DNA from: an uncultured Collinsella sp.
Lineage (GTDB): Bacteria; Actinomycetota; Coriobacteriia; Coriobacteriales; Coriobacteriaceae
Assembly (NCBI GenBank): GCA_900549135.1
Contig: URNI01000049.1
Location: 1-14,052, forward strand
Length of the DNA: 14,052 nt
Reading direction: 5' to 3'
Numbering within the stretch: the stretch's first letter is position 1; each line of letters opens with the position of its first letter. The position numbers and the translations under genes were made by a program. Positions 1 to 6,933 of the stretch are shown piece by piece. A model generated the notes under the pieces. That model searched no databases, had not been told where the DNA came from, and saw nothing but the letters and a program-made list of their open reading frames with translations.

Positions 1-2
1 AG

Positions 3-656
3 TTCCAGGACTGCATGGGCCAGACCGAGCTTTGCCATCTGCTGGAGCACGTGACGGTCGAGCTCATGAACGAGACCGGTCTTGCCGGTAGCATCTCGTG
101 TGGCCGCACGCGCGTAAGTGAGCACGACGAGCGCGTCTTTGAGGTTGAGCTTTCGTGCCCCGACGACGCGCTGGCCATCGGTGCGCTGTCTTCGGCCACC
201 TTTATGATGGACTGGGCGTACCTGCACGCCGACCAGCCTGCCCCCGACGTGGAGGGCACGGTCGCGGGCCTGCGCAACCTGGTGCTGGGCATGCGCGCCG
301 AGGCCGAGGGCAAGGATCCTCACGAGGCCGTCGCCGCTGCGAACGGCGAAGATGCTGCCGAGGACGAGGGCGCTGACGAGGGCGATGTGCCGGTCGACGC
401 CGAGCCCGTTGCCGATGCGACCGCCGAGCCCGTTCCCACCGAGCCCCAGGGCGTCCCCAACTTTGACGACGAGCCCCAGGTGGCGATTGATACCGAGGGT
501 GCGGTTGCCGAGAACCACGAGGCCTCCGCTGCCGTCTTTGGCGGTGCGGCGACGGTTCCGGCAGGACCTGCGCATGAGGGCGGCCTGCCGCTCGTGGACG
601 GCGCCGGCGAGGACCCGGGTGCCACGGTGGCCATGCCGGCTATGCCTCAGGAGTAG
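3..656 (+). CDS. Cyanophycin-synthetase N-domain-like protein with acidic tail (5' end missing)
   Basis: The frame is open to the first base of the window, so the true start probably lies upstream; the ATG at 15 has no Shine-Dalgarno and sits inside conserved sequence. The first ~90 residues resemble the N-terminal domain of cyanophycin synthetase: the segment LCHLLEHVTVELMNETGLAG followed by CGRTR matches that family's HxxEHxxxELQxxAG...GxTR pattern. HxxEH is also a zinc-peptidase motif. From about residue 105 the protein becomes a low-complexity tail rich in Ala, Glu, Asp and Pro, probably disordered. The ATP-grasp and Mur-ligase domains of true cyanophycin synthetases are absent, so this is a stand-alone domain. 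The similarity was recognised by eye; the cellular role is unknown. No terminator is evident after the stop. Confidence 0.75.
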   Translation, partial: FQDCMGQTELCHLLEHVTVELMNETGLAGSISCGRTRVSEHDERVFEVELSCPDDALAIGALSSATFMMDWAYLHADQPAPDVEGTVAGLRNLVLGMRAEAEGKDPHEAVAAANGEDAAEDEGADEGDVPVDAEPVADATAEPVPTEPQGVPNFDDEPQVAIDTEGAVAENHEASAAVFGGAATVPAGPAHEGGLPLVDGAGEDPGATVAMPAMPQE

Positions 657-735
657 GCCTACGCGTTTATCACCATCACGTACCTGCGCCTTTGCCGTAC
701 GCAGATGAGCGGAGCGGCAAGTGATGCGCTGCGGG

Positions 736-741
736 TATAAT
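736..741 (+). promoter_or_regulatory. Candidate -10 box (TATAAT) for the ytxH-like/PRC genes
   Basis: A perfect TATAAT stands 51 bases before the ytxH-like start, in the gap after the previous gene. No good -35 hexamer is found at 16-18 bases upstream and there is no TG extension, so the call rests on the -10 box and its location. Confidence 0.45.
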
Positions 742-759
742 GGACAGCATTCAAACGGT

Positions 760-775
760 GGGCACCGACGTGCCC
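760..775 (+). promoter_or_regulatory. Leader hairpin just before the ytxH-like ribosome binding site
   Basis: GGGCAC-CGAC-GTGCCC is a perfect 6-bp stem with a 4-base loop. It ends two bases before the Shine-Dalgarno AGGAGAGGA (778-786). It could modulate translation or stabilise the mRNA end; there is no T-run, so it is not a terminator. Confidence 0.4.
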
Positions 776-792
776 GCAGGAGAGGAATGATC

Positions 793-1182
793 ATGGGTAA
801 GACTTTCAGCTTTGTCTCCGGCGCACTTTTTGGTGCCGCTGCCGGCGCTATTGTCGGCGTTGCTCTGGCCCCGCGCTCGGGCGCCGAGACCCGCGCCATG
901 GCTGCCGATATCGCCAACGACGCCTGGGACAATATGCGCGACACCTACGAGCACAGCGCCGAGGAGGCCCGTGCAGCGGTGAATGACTTTGGCCCGATGG
1001 TCGACGCCAAGACCGATGACCTGCGCGCCAAGGTCGACCTGGCCCGCGAGCGCATGGACCAGCTGCGCGAGCAGCTCAACGACGCCATTTCGGGCGGCAA
1101 CGTGACGCCTGCCGCCGACGTCGTGGTCGAGAACGCCGTCGAGGCTGATACCGAGGCTGCGGAGCCCTCGACCGAGGCATAA
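793..1182 (+). CDS. YtxH-domain small membrane protein
   Basis: This 129-residue protein starts MGKTFSFVSGALFGAAAGAI. It has one glycine/alanine-rich hydrophobic segment (about residues 5-25) ending in ALAPRSGAETR, which is the YtxH signature (GAxxGAxxGxLxAPxSGxETR). The rest is a charged, mostly helical region with an Ala/Glu-rich end. Two in-frame ATGs lie at 787 and 793; 793 is preferred because it places AGGAGAGG (778-785) 7 bases upstream, whereas 787 touches the ribosome binding site. The stop overlaps the ATG of the PRC-barrel gene (TAATG), indicating translational coupling. YtxH proteins are often stress- or envelope-associated, but no biochemical role is established, and none can be assigned here. 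Confidence 0.85.
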   Translation: MGKTFSFVSGALFGAAAGAIVGVALAPRSGAETRAMAADIANDAWDNMRDTYEHSAEEARAAVNDFGPMVDAKTDDLRAKVDLARERMDQLREQLNDAISGGNVTPAADVVVENAVEADTEAAEPSTEA

Positions 1183-1937
1183 TGCGCGCCGGGGATTTTG
1201 TCGGCGCCAAGATCTATCGCAAGCCTACCGAGGACAAGCGCACCAAAAAGGACGGCACGCCGCGCAGCCCTAAAAAGCTCGGAAAGATTCACTTTCCGGT
1301 CTTTACCCCGGGCGGTACGCGCGTGGTCGGCTTTATGGTCCGCCAGTCCGATATCGCGGGCATGATCGAGCGTCCCGATCGATTCGTAGCGCTCGACGCC
1401 ATTGGTGTCTACGAGGGCGCCATTGCGGTCGATGACGTCAAGGACACGTACGATGCCGCCGCCGCCAAGCGCCTCGACATCAACCTGAACGATTGCATCA
1501 TCTGGGTCGGTATGGACGTGCGCACGGAATCGGGCGATGCCGTGGGCTATTGCTCGGACGTTGAGTTCAAACCGCGTTCGGGCATTGTGCAGACGTTCTA
1601 TGTGACCGCCAGCGCCGCATCGAGCATGTTGGTGGGCGACACGCAGGTGCCGCCGACGATGCTGCGCGGCTACGATAACGGCGCGATGATTGTCTCGGAT
1701 GAGGTCAAGTCGCTCGGGTATTCGGGCGGTGCGGCTGCCAAGGCTGCCGAGGCGAGTGTCGTGGTGGGCGACAAGGTCAAAAAGGGTGCCAAGGTGCTCG
1801 ACGACAAGGGTTCGGTTGCCGTTGACAAGGGCAGTCGCGCGCTGGGCAGGCAGCTCGGCAAAACGCGGGGCATGTTCAAGGCCTTTAAGGACGAATACCA
1901 AAAGGCGAGCGGAGGCTCGTCAAAAGCTACAAAATAG
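1182..1937 (+). CDS. PRC-barrel domain protein
   Basis: The ATG at 1182 overlaps the upstream stop by one base, a coupled arrangement. The 251-residue protein has no signal peptide or membrane segment. Two PRC-barrel-like units are visible: about residues 28-90 (IHFPVFTPGGTRVVGFMVRQ, then a stretch ending in DAIGVYEGAIAVD) and about 100-170 (INLNDCIIWVGMDVRTESGD, then AVGYCSDVEFKPRSG). PRC barrels are small beta-barrel modules found in RimM, photosynthetic reaction-centre subunit H and many uncharacterised sporulation or envelope proteins. The tail (about 185-251) is Lys/Ala/Gly-rich, basic and probably disordered or nucleic-acid/membrane-surface binding (inference). Pairing with a YtxH protein suggests the two act together at the membrane. 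The MgtE-like protein at 3737 also begins with PRC-type sequence. Confidence 0.8.
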   Translation: MRAGDFVGAKIYRKPTEDKRTKKDGTPRSPKKLGKIHFPVFTPGGTRVVGFMVRQSDIAGMIERPDRFVALDAIGVYEGAIAVDDVKDTYDAAAAKRLDINLNDCIIWVGMDVRTESGDAVGYCSDVEFKPRSGIVQTFYVTASAASSMLVGDTQVPPTMLRGYDNGAMIVSDEVKSLGYSGGAAAKAAEASVVVGDKVKKGAKVLDDKGSVAVDKGSRALGRQLGKTRGMFKAFKDEYQKASGGSSKATK

Positions 1938-1961
1938 CGACGTGCCAAATGATGGGAGGCA

Positions 1962-1985
1962 AGCCGGAGACCTGTTGCTCCGGCT
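1962..1985 (+). terminator. Hairpin between the PRC-barrel and NodB-like genes
   Basis: AGCCGGAG and CTCCGGCT form a perfect 8-bp GC-rich stem with an 8-base loop, 24 bases after the PRC-gene stop. Only TGTTT follows rather than a clean T-run, so it may be a weak terminator or an mRNA-processing/stability element. Confidence 0.4.
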
Positions 1986-2009
1986 CGCTGTGTTTATGGG
2001 GGAGGGCAC

Positions 2010-3416
2010 ATGCGCCAAAACGGATCCAATGGTAACGGGCGATCGAATGCGCGTCCGACGGCGCGTCGCGACTTGGGACAGCTGCCCAGCGGCCAGCGCC
2101 GCGGTCGCCGTAAGCCCGGCGCGATGTACCTCAACCATAGCCGTGGGTTTAGCGATCGCAGCACGCGCATCGGCAACGGGCGCTCGCCGCGCCGACCGTC
2201 CCGCCTGCCCTATGCGCTTATCGCCGTGGGTTGCGCGCTCGTGCTGTTTATCGCTGCCGTCGTGGGCTACGTCAACCGCAGCGTGGATGTGGAACTCAAC
2301 GGCCAGAAGACAGCGGTGCGCGTGGGCTCTACGTTGCAGAATCTTATCGACGAACAGGATTTGACTGACACCTACGACGCAGGCGACCTGCTGGCCGTCG
2401 ATGACAGTGTGCTCAAGCGCCATGGAGGCGAAAAGCTGTCGGTGAAGGTCGACGGCAAGCGCGTGAAGCAGGGCAAATGGGATAGCCGCGAACTCGAGGG
2501 TGGCGAGAAGGTGACGGTCAAGGATGGCCGTAACACCTACGAGAAACACGAGGTTCAGGCTACGGTTATCGAGCCCAAGCTCAAGGTCGAGGGCACGGGC
2601 GCTATCGAGTATGTGCAGACGTGGGGTGCCCAGGGCCGCTCCGAGGTGTGGGTTGGTGAGCAATCGGGCAAGACGCAGGACCGCGGCGAGGTCGTGCCCG
2701 CCACCGATTGCGTTGTTGCGTGCGCCAGCGTGGCGCCCAAGGGCAACAAAAAGTACGTGGCGCTGACGTTTGACGAGGGTCCGAGCGGCGCCACCAAACA
2801 GATCTTGCAGGTGCTCAAGGAAAAGGGCGTCACCGCGACGTTCTTCCTTTCGGGCGATGCGGCCGAGGCCTCGCCTGCCACGGCCAAGGCGATTGTCGAC
2901 GCCGGGTGCGAGATCGGATCCAACAGCTACAGCGACGATTCGCTCAAGGGTCAGGACCGTGAGGCGGTACGCGAACAGATCACGAAAGGCACCGATGCGA
3001 TTAAGTCGGCGACCGGCGTGAAGACGATGCTGCTGCGTGCTCCCTACGCTGCCTTTGACGAGCAAAACTGGATTGATGCGATGGACTTGGTGTCTGCCGT
3101 GGTCTCGTGGAATATCGATTCGGGCGACTGGCTGCTCAACGGTGCCGACGAGCAGGTCTCGACGGTGCTCGATTCGGTGACGCCAGGCAACATTGTGCTG
3201 CTGACCGATAACGATAAGTGCGCCGAGCAGACGCTCGAGGCGCTGCCGCAGATTATCGACGGGCTTATTGCCGACGGCTACAAAATCGTGACGTTGAGCG
3301 ATCTGGTCAAGACTGACGCATCGCTGAACAAAAAGCTCACCTCGCCGACGAAGGTCACCATGCCCAAAAACGCCGTGTTCCCCCAGCTCGCCGAAGATGA
3401 TGACACCACAGACTAG
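2010..3416 (+). CDS. Membrane-anchored NodB-fold (polysaccharide deacetylase-like) protein with degenerate active site
   Basis: The start at 2010 follows GGGGGAGGG with 4-5 bases spacing. The 468-residue protein has a basic, disordered cytoplasmic N-terminus (1-67), one membrane helix (about 69-88), a Ub-like/DUF348-G5-type region (about 90-180) and a C-terminal NodB domain (about 248-435), so the catalytic-type domain faces outward. Carbohydrate-esterase-4 family motifs are recognisable but altered: TFDDGP reads TFDEGP (253-258); the H-x-x-x-H metal motif reads NSYSD with N305 and D309 replacing both histidines; the motif-3 region reads RAPY (343-346); DSGDW (370-374) is kept; and the usual LHD near the end reads LTD (T399). 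Family members remove acetyl groups from peptidoglycan or chitin using a Asp-His-His metal site. Loss of all histidines suggests a non-catalytic or metal-switched protein. Cysteines at 234, 238, 300 and 403 could form disulfides. Confidence 0.85.
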   Translation: MRQNGSNGNGRSNARPTARRDLGQLPSGQRRGRRKPGAMYLNHSRGFSDRSTRIGNGRSPRRPSRLPYALIAVGCALVLFIAAVVGYVNRSVDVELNGQKTAVRVGSTLQNLIDEQDLTDTYDAGDLLAVDDSVLKRHGGEKLSVKVDGKRVKQGKWDSRELEGGEKVTVKDGRNTYEKHEVQATVIEPKLKVEGTGAIEYVQTWGAQGRSEVWVGEQSGKTQDRGEVVPATDCVVACASVAPKGNKKYVALTFDEGPSGATKQILQVLKEKGVTATFFLSGDAAEASPATAKAIVDAGCEIGSNSYSDDSLKGQDREAVREQITKGTDAIKSATGVKTMLLRAPYAAFDEQNWIDAMDLVSAVVSWNIDSGDWLLNGADEQVSTVLDSVTPGNIVLLTDNDKCAEQTLEALPQIIDGLIADGYKIVTLSDLVKTDASLNKKLTSPTKVTMPKNAVFPQLAEDDDTTD

Positions 3417-3442
3417 TCATTTAAGAATGTCCCCAATGACTA
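3414..3442 (+). repeat. Perfect 8-bp inverted repeat spanning the NodB-like stop codon
   Basis: TAGTCATT (3414-3421) and AATGACTA (3435-3442) are exact reverse complements around a 13-base loop. The stop codon TAG is the first three bases. The stem is AT-rich and lacks a T-run, so termination by it is doubtful. Confidence 0.4.
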
Positions 3443-3516
3443 TGTCACGGATGCGTTAGCGTTTGGTATGCCTGCGATGTTTGGAGCATAAATTTGGCGC
3501 CACGGCGCGATGCTGA

Positions 3517-3525
3517 TGCTATAGT
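3517..3525 (+). promoter_or_regulatory. Extended -10 promoter candidate for the MgtE-like/NRMT operon
   Basis: TGCTATAGT gives an extended -10 (TG-n-TATAGT) 212 bases before the GTG start. A partial -35, TTGGCG (3494-3499), is 20 bases upstream, longer than ideal, but extended -10 promoters tolerate weak -35 boxes. Transcription would begin near 3532-3534, directly before the structured leader. Confidence 0.5.
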
Positions 3526-3540
3526 TACTGCGGATAACAA

Positions 3541-3627
3541 GGGTCAAGAGAAAGGTTGCAGGTGAAATCCAAACCTCGACCATACAGTCGATGACCCCAT
3601 GCAGGTGCTTTTTGCGCATGCACGGGG
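3541..3627 (+). promoter_or_regulatory. Structured 5' leader (possible riboswitch) before the MgtE-like gene
   Basis: The 320-base gap 3417-3736 has no credible gene but does hold potential RNA structure. GGGTCA (3541-3546) pairs with TGACCC (3592-3597), enclosing two hairpins: AGGTT/AACCT (3553-3557, 3572-3576) and CGAC/GTCG (3577-3580, 3587-3590). Together these make a three-way junction. An alternative long hairpin, 3595-3627, pairs CCCCATGC with GCACGGGG (one mismatch) and GTGC with GCGC around TTTTT; it uses the same C-run as the outer stem, so the two folds exclude each other. CCCCAT (3595-3600) is also the exact complement of ATGGGG at the ribosome binding site (3724-3729). Some M-box-like words occur in M-box order (GTTAG at 3455, GGGTCAAGAGAAA at 3541, CCATACAGT at 3580), but the core GGUGAGGCUCC of the M-box is not present. 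Pairings were found by eye, without folding energies. Confidence 0.45.
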
Positions 3628-3736
3628 TGTAAGCGTCGAGCGGCGTGCCGCCCGCGCATGCGTATACATATCTAAAAGCCCACGGATGGCGTGCCGGCAT
3701 GGCCGCAGTCCGAAGGGATAATGATGGGGAGCACCA

Positions 3737-5581
3737 GTGAATTATCTGAGTGAGATGCTCAAACTGCCGGTCTTGGACGTCGATGGCGAAAAGCTCGGCG
3801 TTGTGAACGATTTTGGCATTGCTACCGGCGAAGTTTTTCCGCACGTGACGTCGCTCGCGTTCCGCGGACCCGGCAAGACGCCGTTTATGATCAGCTGGCG
3901 CAAATGGGTCGACCGTATCGACGAGACGGGTGTACACCTTAAGACGTCGGCCACCGAAATCCGTTTTTCGTACCTGCAGCCGACCGAACTCTTACTCGCC
4001 CGCGACGTGCTTAACAAGCAAATTGTCGACACGCAGGGCATGAAGGTCGTGCGCGTAAACGACATCAAGTTTTCCATGTCGGGCGAAAACCAGCTGCGCC
4101 TGCTGGGCGCCGAGGTCGGTGCCCGCGGTCTGCTACGCGCCATCAGCCCCGCGCTCGAGCATATCGTCGAAGGCTTTATGAAGCACCTGGGTAAGCCGCT
4201 CAGTGAGGACATCATCGCTTGGTCCTACATGGACCTGCTCGACCGCTCGACTAAGAACATCCAGCTGTCGGTGTCGCACAAGACGCTTGGCGAGCTGCAC
4301 CCTGCCGACATCGCCGACATTATCGAGCAGCTCGACCCGCGCCTACGTGCGCAGGTGTTTGCGCAGCTCGATACTGCCCAGGCCGCCGAGGCCATCTCGG
4401 AGTTCGATGACGACGAGCTTATGACCGAGATGCTCGAGGGCCTGTCCGACACGGACGCATCGTCGATGCTGGCCATGATGGACCCGGACGACGCCGCCGA
4501 CCTGATCGACGAGCTCGATTACGAGAAGGCCGAGAAGCTCCTGCGCCTGATGGGCGTCAAGGAGGAGAAGGCGATTCGTAACCTGCTGGGGTATGAGGAC
4601 AACACCGCCGGCCGCATCATGACCTCGGAGTTTGTCTCCCTGCCCGCTACGGCAACGGTCGGTGACGCCATCGAGGCGATTCGCGAGCTCGACGAGGACT
4701 TCGAGAGTGTCTATTACGTCTATACCGAGGATCCGAGCGGCATGCTCACCGGCGTGCTCTCGCTGCGCACGCTGATCGTGGCCGACCGCGATGCCACGCT
4801 GGGCCAGCTCGCCTATCGCGACCTGGTCTACGTGTCGCCCGACGAGGACCAGGAAGACGTGACGGACGAGATGACCAAGTACGACCTGGTTGCCATCCCT
4901 GTCTGCGACGAGAACCGTCATATCCTGGGCATCGTGACCTTCGACGACGCCATGGACGTTATCGCCGAGGAGCATCAGGAGGACCTGCAGATCGCCGGTG
5001 TCGGCTCGGGCGATAGCGCGTCGGACGACTCGACGAACGTGCTCAGCTGGTTCGTGCATCGTCAGTACTGGGTCGTCGTGTGGGGCATCGCCTCGTGCAT
5101 TATGGCGACGGTGCTGGGGACGGCGCTCGGCTCCGCGCATCTGGTGGTGTTCCCCATGTGCGCCATGCCGCTCGTGCTGCTGGCGGCCTCGCGCATGGTG
5201 TCGTTCGTCAAGAACTACTTCCTCGAGTACGACGGTCACGACGACGAGCCCAAACCGTACCTGGGATTCTTCTTCCAGAGCACGGGTATGGGCCTGATCC
5301 TTTCGCTTGTTACTTACCTGTGCGCGCAGCTGGTGCGCACTGCCGCGTTCCTCGATGCCCCTATGTTTGAGGAGCAACTCTTTACTGGGTGCTTTAATAT
5401 CGCTGCCATCATTTGCCTGGTTGGCAACATGAGCGCCGTGATTTACCTGATGGTGCTGTTCTGGCGTGACGAGCATGACCTCAACACGTCGGGCACCGCC
5501 ATGAACGTTATTGCCGTCATGATCTCGTGCGTAGCGTACTGCGCCGCTGCGGTGCTGCTCACCATGTCGGTCATTGGTTAG
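3737..5581 (+). CDS. PRC/MgtE_N/CBS protein with degenerate MgtE-type membrane domain
   Basis: The GTG at 3737 follows GGGGAG (3726-3731) by 5 bases; the nearby ATGs are out of frame. The 614-residue protein is longer than a standard MgtE (about 450). Order: PRC-barrel-like region (about 1-80) and a second related stretch (about 86-150); MgtE intracellular N domain (about 185-285, with LHPADIADIIEQLDP); CBS pair (about 290-412, starting AGRIMTS); then about five hydrophobic segments (about 443-614). MgtE N and CBS domains sense cytosolic Mg2+. The membrane part aligns in layout with the MgtE pore, but the GGNxGxQS motif is replaced by AASRMVSFVKN (483-493), and neither the DPA motif nor the pore aspartate region of the last helix is recognisable. 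It may therefore be a regulator rather than a channel. The NRMT-type transporter starts 8 bases downstream, so a sensor/partner role for that transporter is the best inference. Confidence 0.85.
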   Translation: MNYLSEMLKLPVLDVDGEKLGVVNDFGIATGEVFPHVTSLAFRGPGKTPFMISWRKWVDRIDETGVHLKTSATEIRFSYLQPTELLLARDVLNKQIVDTQGMKVVRVNDIKFSMSGENQLRLLGAEVGARGLLRAISPALEHIVEGFMKHLGKPLSEDIIAWSYMDLLDRSTKNIQLSVSHKTLGELHPADIADIIEQLDPRLRAQVFAQLDTAQAAEAISEFDDDELMTEMLEGLSDTDASSMLAMMDPDDAADLIDELDYEKAEKLLRLMGVKEEKAIRNLLGYEDNTAGRIMTSEFVSLPATATVGDAIEAIRELDEDFESVYYVYTEDPSGMLTGVLSLRTLIVADRDATLGQLAYRDLVYVSPDEDQEDVTDEMTKYDLVAIPVCDENRHILGIVTFDDAMDVIAEEHQEDLQIAGVGSGDSASDDSTNVLSWFVHRQYWVVVWGIASCIMATVLGTALGSAHLVVFPMCAMPLVLLAASRMVSFVKNYFLEYDGHDDEPKPYLGFFFQSTGMGLILSLVTYLCAQLVRTAAFLDAPMFEEQLFTGCFNIAAIICLVGNMSAVIYLMVLFWRDEHDLNTSGTAMNVIAVMISCVAYCAAAVLLTMSVIG

Positions 5582-5589
5582 GTGGTCGC

Positions 5590-6852
5590 GTGCAAAATAC
5601 CAAGCAAAAGTCGGGCACCAAGCAAAAGTTGACCATCGCGGCCATCTTTGGCGCTATGGGCCCCGGTCTGCTGGCGGCGCTTTCGGGCAATGACGCCGGC
5701 GGCATTGCAACGTATTCCAGTGCGGGCGCCAGCTATGGCTACAAGATGCTCTGGATGCTTCCCGTCATGACTGTGCTGCTCATCGTGACGCAGGAGACCG
5801 CGGCGCGCTGCGGCTGCGTCACGGGCAAGGGCCTGGCATCGCTCATCCGCGAGCGCTTTGGCGTGCGCAAGAGTGTACTTGCTATGGCGGCGCTGTTGAT
5901 CGCCAACACGGCTGTGACCATTTCGGAGTTTGCGGGTATCGCCAGCGGCCTTGCTCTCTTTGGCGTGCCGGCGAGCATCTCGGTGCCGTTGGTGGCGCTG
6001 CTGGTGTGGATGCTTACCATGTCGGGTAGTTTCCAGCGCATCGAGAAGATTCTGCTGCTGGTAAGCTGCGTCTTCGTGACCTATATTGTCGCCGCGTTTA
6101 TGGCTGGCCCCAACTGGGGTGAGGTCGCGGTCGACCTGGTCGTGCCTAACATTCAAAATGACCCCAGCTACGTGTCGCTCGTGGTCGCAACGATCGGTAC
6201 CACCATCGCACCGTGGATGATCTTCTTGGCTCAGAACAACGTGGTCGATAAGAATGCGGGCGAGGACGACATCGTGTTGCAGCGTATTGATACCGTGAGC
6301 GGCTCGCTTGCCGCCGATGTCATTGCCGGCTTTATTATCATCACGACCGGTACGGTGTTGTTCCCGGCGGGCATTCAGATTAGCGATGCCGCCGATGCCG
6401 CCCGCGCACTGGAGCCCATCGCGGGCCAGTGGTCCACGGTGCTGTTCGCCTCGGGCCTGGTTGCAGCGAGTTTTTTGGCTGCCTGCGTGCTGCCGGGCGT
6501 TACGTCGAGCGCTATCTGCGAGGCTTTTGGTTGGGAGCGCGGCGCCGATCGCAGCTGGGACGAGGCCCCGGTTTACCGCGGCATCATTACGGCCATCATC
6601 GGCATTTCTGCCGTGTTGGTGCTCATGCCTGGCGTCGATTTGTTCCAGATTATGATGACCTCGCAGGTCATCAACGGTGTGCTGCTGCCCGTGGTTCTGG
6701 TGTTCCAGGTGGTTATCGCCGCCGACCGTCACATCATGGGTGCCAACCGCAATGGCCGCGTGTGGAACGTGCTCACTTGGGCGACTATCGCCGTGATTAC
6801 GGTGCTGACAGTCGTCATGTTTGTGCTGCAAGCGATGGGCTACAGCGCTTAA
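5590..6852 (+). CDS. NRAMP-related divalent-metal transporter (NRMT-type, probable Mg2+/Mn2+)
   Basis: The GTG at 5590 is chosen because TAGGTGG lies just upstream and the protein then begins MQNTKQKSGTKQKLTIAAIF; the open frame extends further back only into the upstream gene. The 420-residue protein has about 11 membrane helices in the NRAMP pattern. Helix 1 reads GPGLLAALSGNDAGGIATYS, so the canonical DPGN is DAGG (35-38): Asp kept, Asn changed to Gly. Helix 6 reads TIAPWMIFLAQ, so MPH is APW (207-209). Loss of the helix-6 methionine is the hallmark of NRAMP-related magnesium transporters, represented by EleNRMT of Eggerthella lenta; the Met sulfur in classical NRAMPs selects transition metals over Mg2+ and Ca2+. 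It is the second gene of an operon with an MgtE-like sensor, 8 bases apart, and is followed by a strong terminator. Mg2+ as substrate is inferred from motifs and context. Confidence 0.9.
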   Translation: MQNTKQKSGTKQKLTIAAIFGAMGPGLLAALSGNDAGGIATYSSAGASYGYKMLWMLPVMTVLLIVTQETAARCGCVTGKGLASLIRERFGVRKSVLAMAALLIANTAVTISEFAGIASGLALFGVPASISVPLVALLVWMLTMSGSFQRIEKILLLVSCVFVTYIVAAFMAGPNWGEVAVDLVVPNIQNDPSYVSLVVATIGTTIAPWMIFLAQNNVVDKNAGEDDIVLQRIDTVSGSLAADVIAGFIIITTGTVLFPAGIQISDAADAARALEPIAGQWSTVLFASGLVAASFLAACVLPGVTSSAICEAFGWERGADRSWDEAPVYRGIITAIIGISAVLVLMPGVDLFQIMMTSQVINGVLLPVVLVFQVVIAADRHIMGANRNGRVWNVLTWATIAVITVLTVVMFVLQAMGYSA

Positions 6853-6870
6853 CGCCCACTTTTGCTTCCG

Positions 6871-6905
6871 AACAGGCCGCAGCGATGGGCTGCGGCCTGT
6901 TTTTG
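6871..6905 (+). terminator. Intrinsic terminator after the NRMT-type gene
   Basis: AACAGGCCGCAGC and GCTGCGGCCTGTT form a perfect 13-bp stem with loop GATGG, running into TTTTT (6900-6904). It begins 18 bases after the stop codon and closes the metal-transport operon. Confidence 0.92.
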
Positions 6906-6933
6906 TCTGCTATAGGGTGTTAGCTATATGGCA

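Noticed and set aside
3455..3595. Full M-box riboswitch call
   Set aside because: Only scattered words (GTTAG, GGGTCAAGAGAAA, CCATACAGT) fit; the conserved GGUGAGGCUCC and CUGCCC parts are missing and a promoter seems to lie inside. Kept as a hypothesis in the leader finding only.
3553..3597. Cobalamin riboswitch, prompted by AGGTGAAATCC
   Set aside because: The surrounding GGGAA context and B12 box are absent, and the downstream genes concern divalent metal, not cobalamin.
3440..3937. 165-residue minus-strand open frame covering the leader and the start of the MgtE-like gene
   Set aside because: It is antisense to a confident gene, has no recognisable domain, and its leader part is better explained by promoter and RNA structure.
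5527..5589. Upstream extension of the NRMT-type gene to the ATG at 5527
   Set aside because: It would overlap the upstream gene by 55 bases and add residues with no NRAMP similarity; the GTG at 5590 has a proper ribosome binding site.
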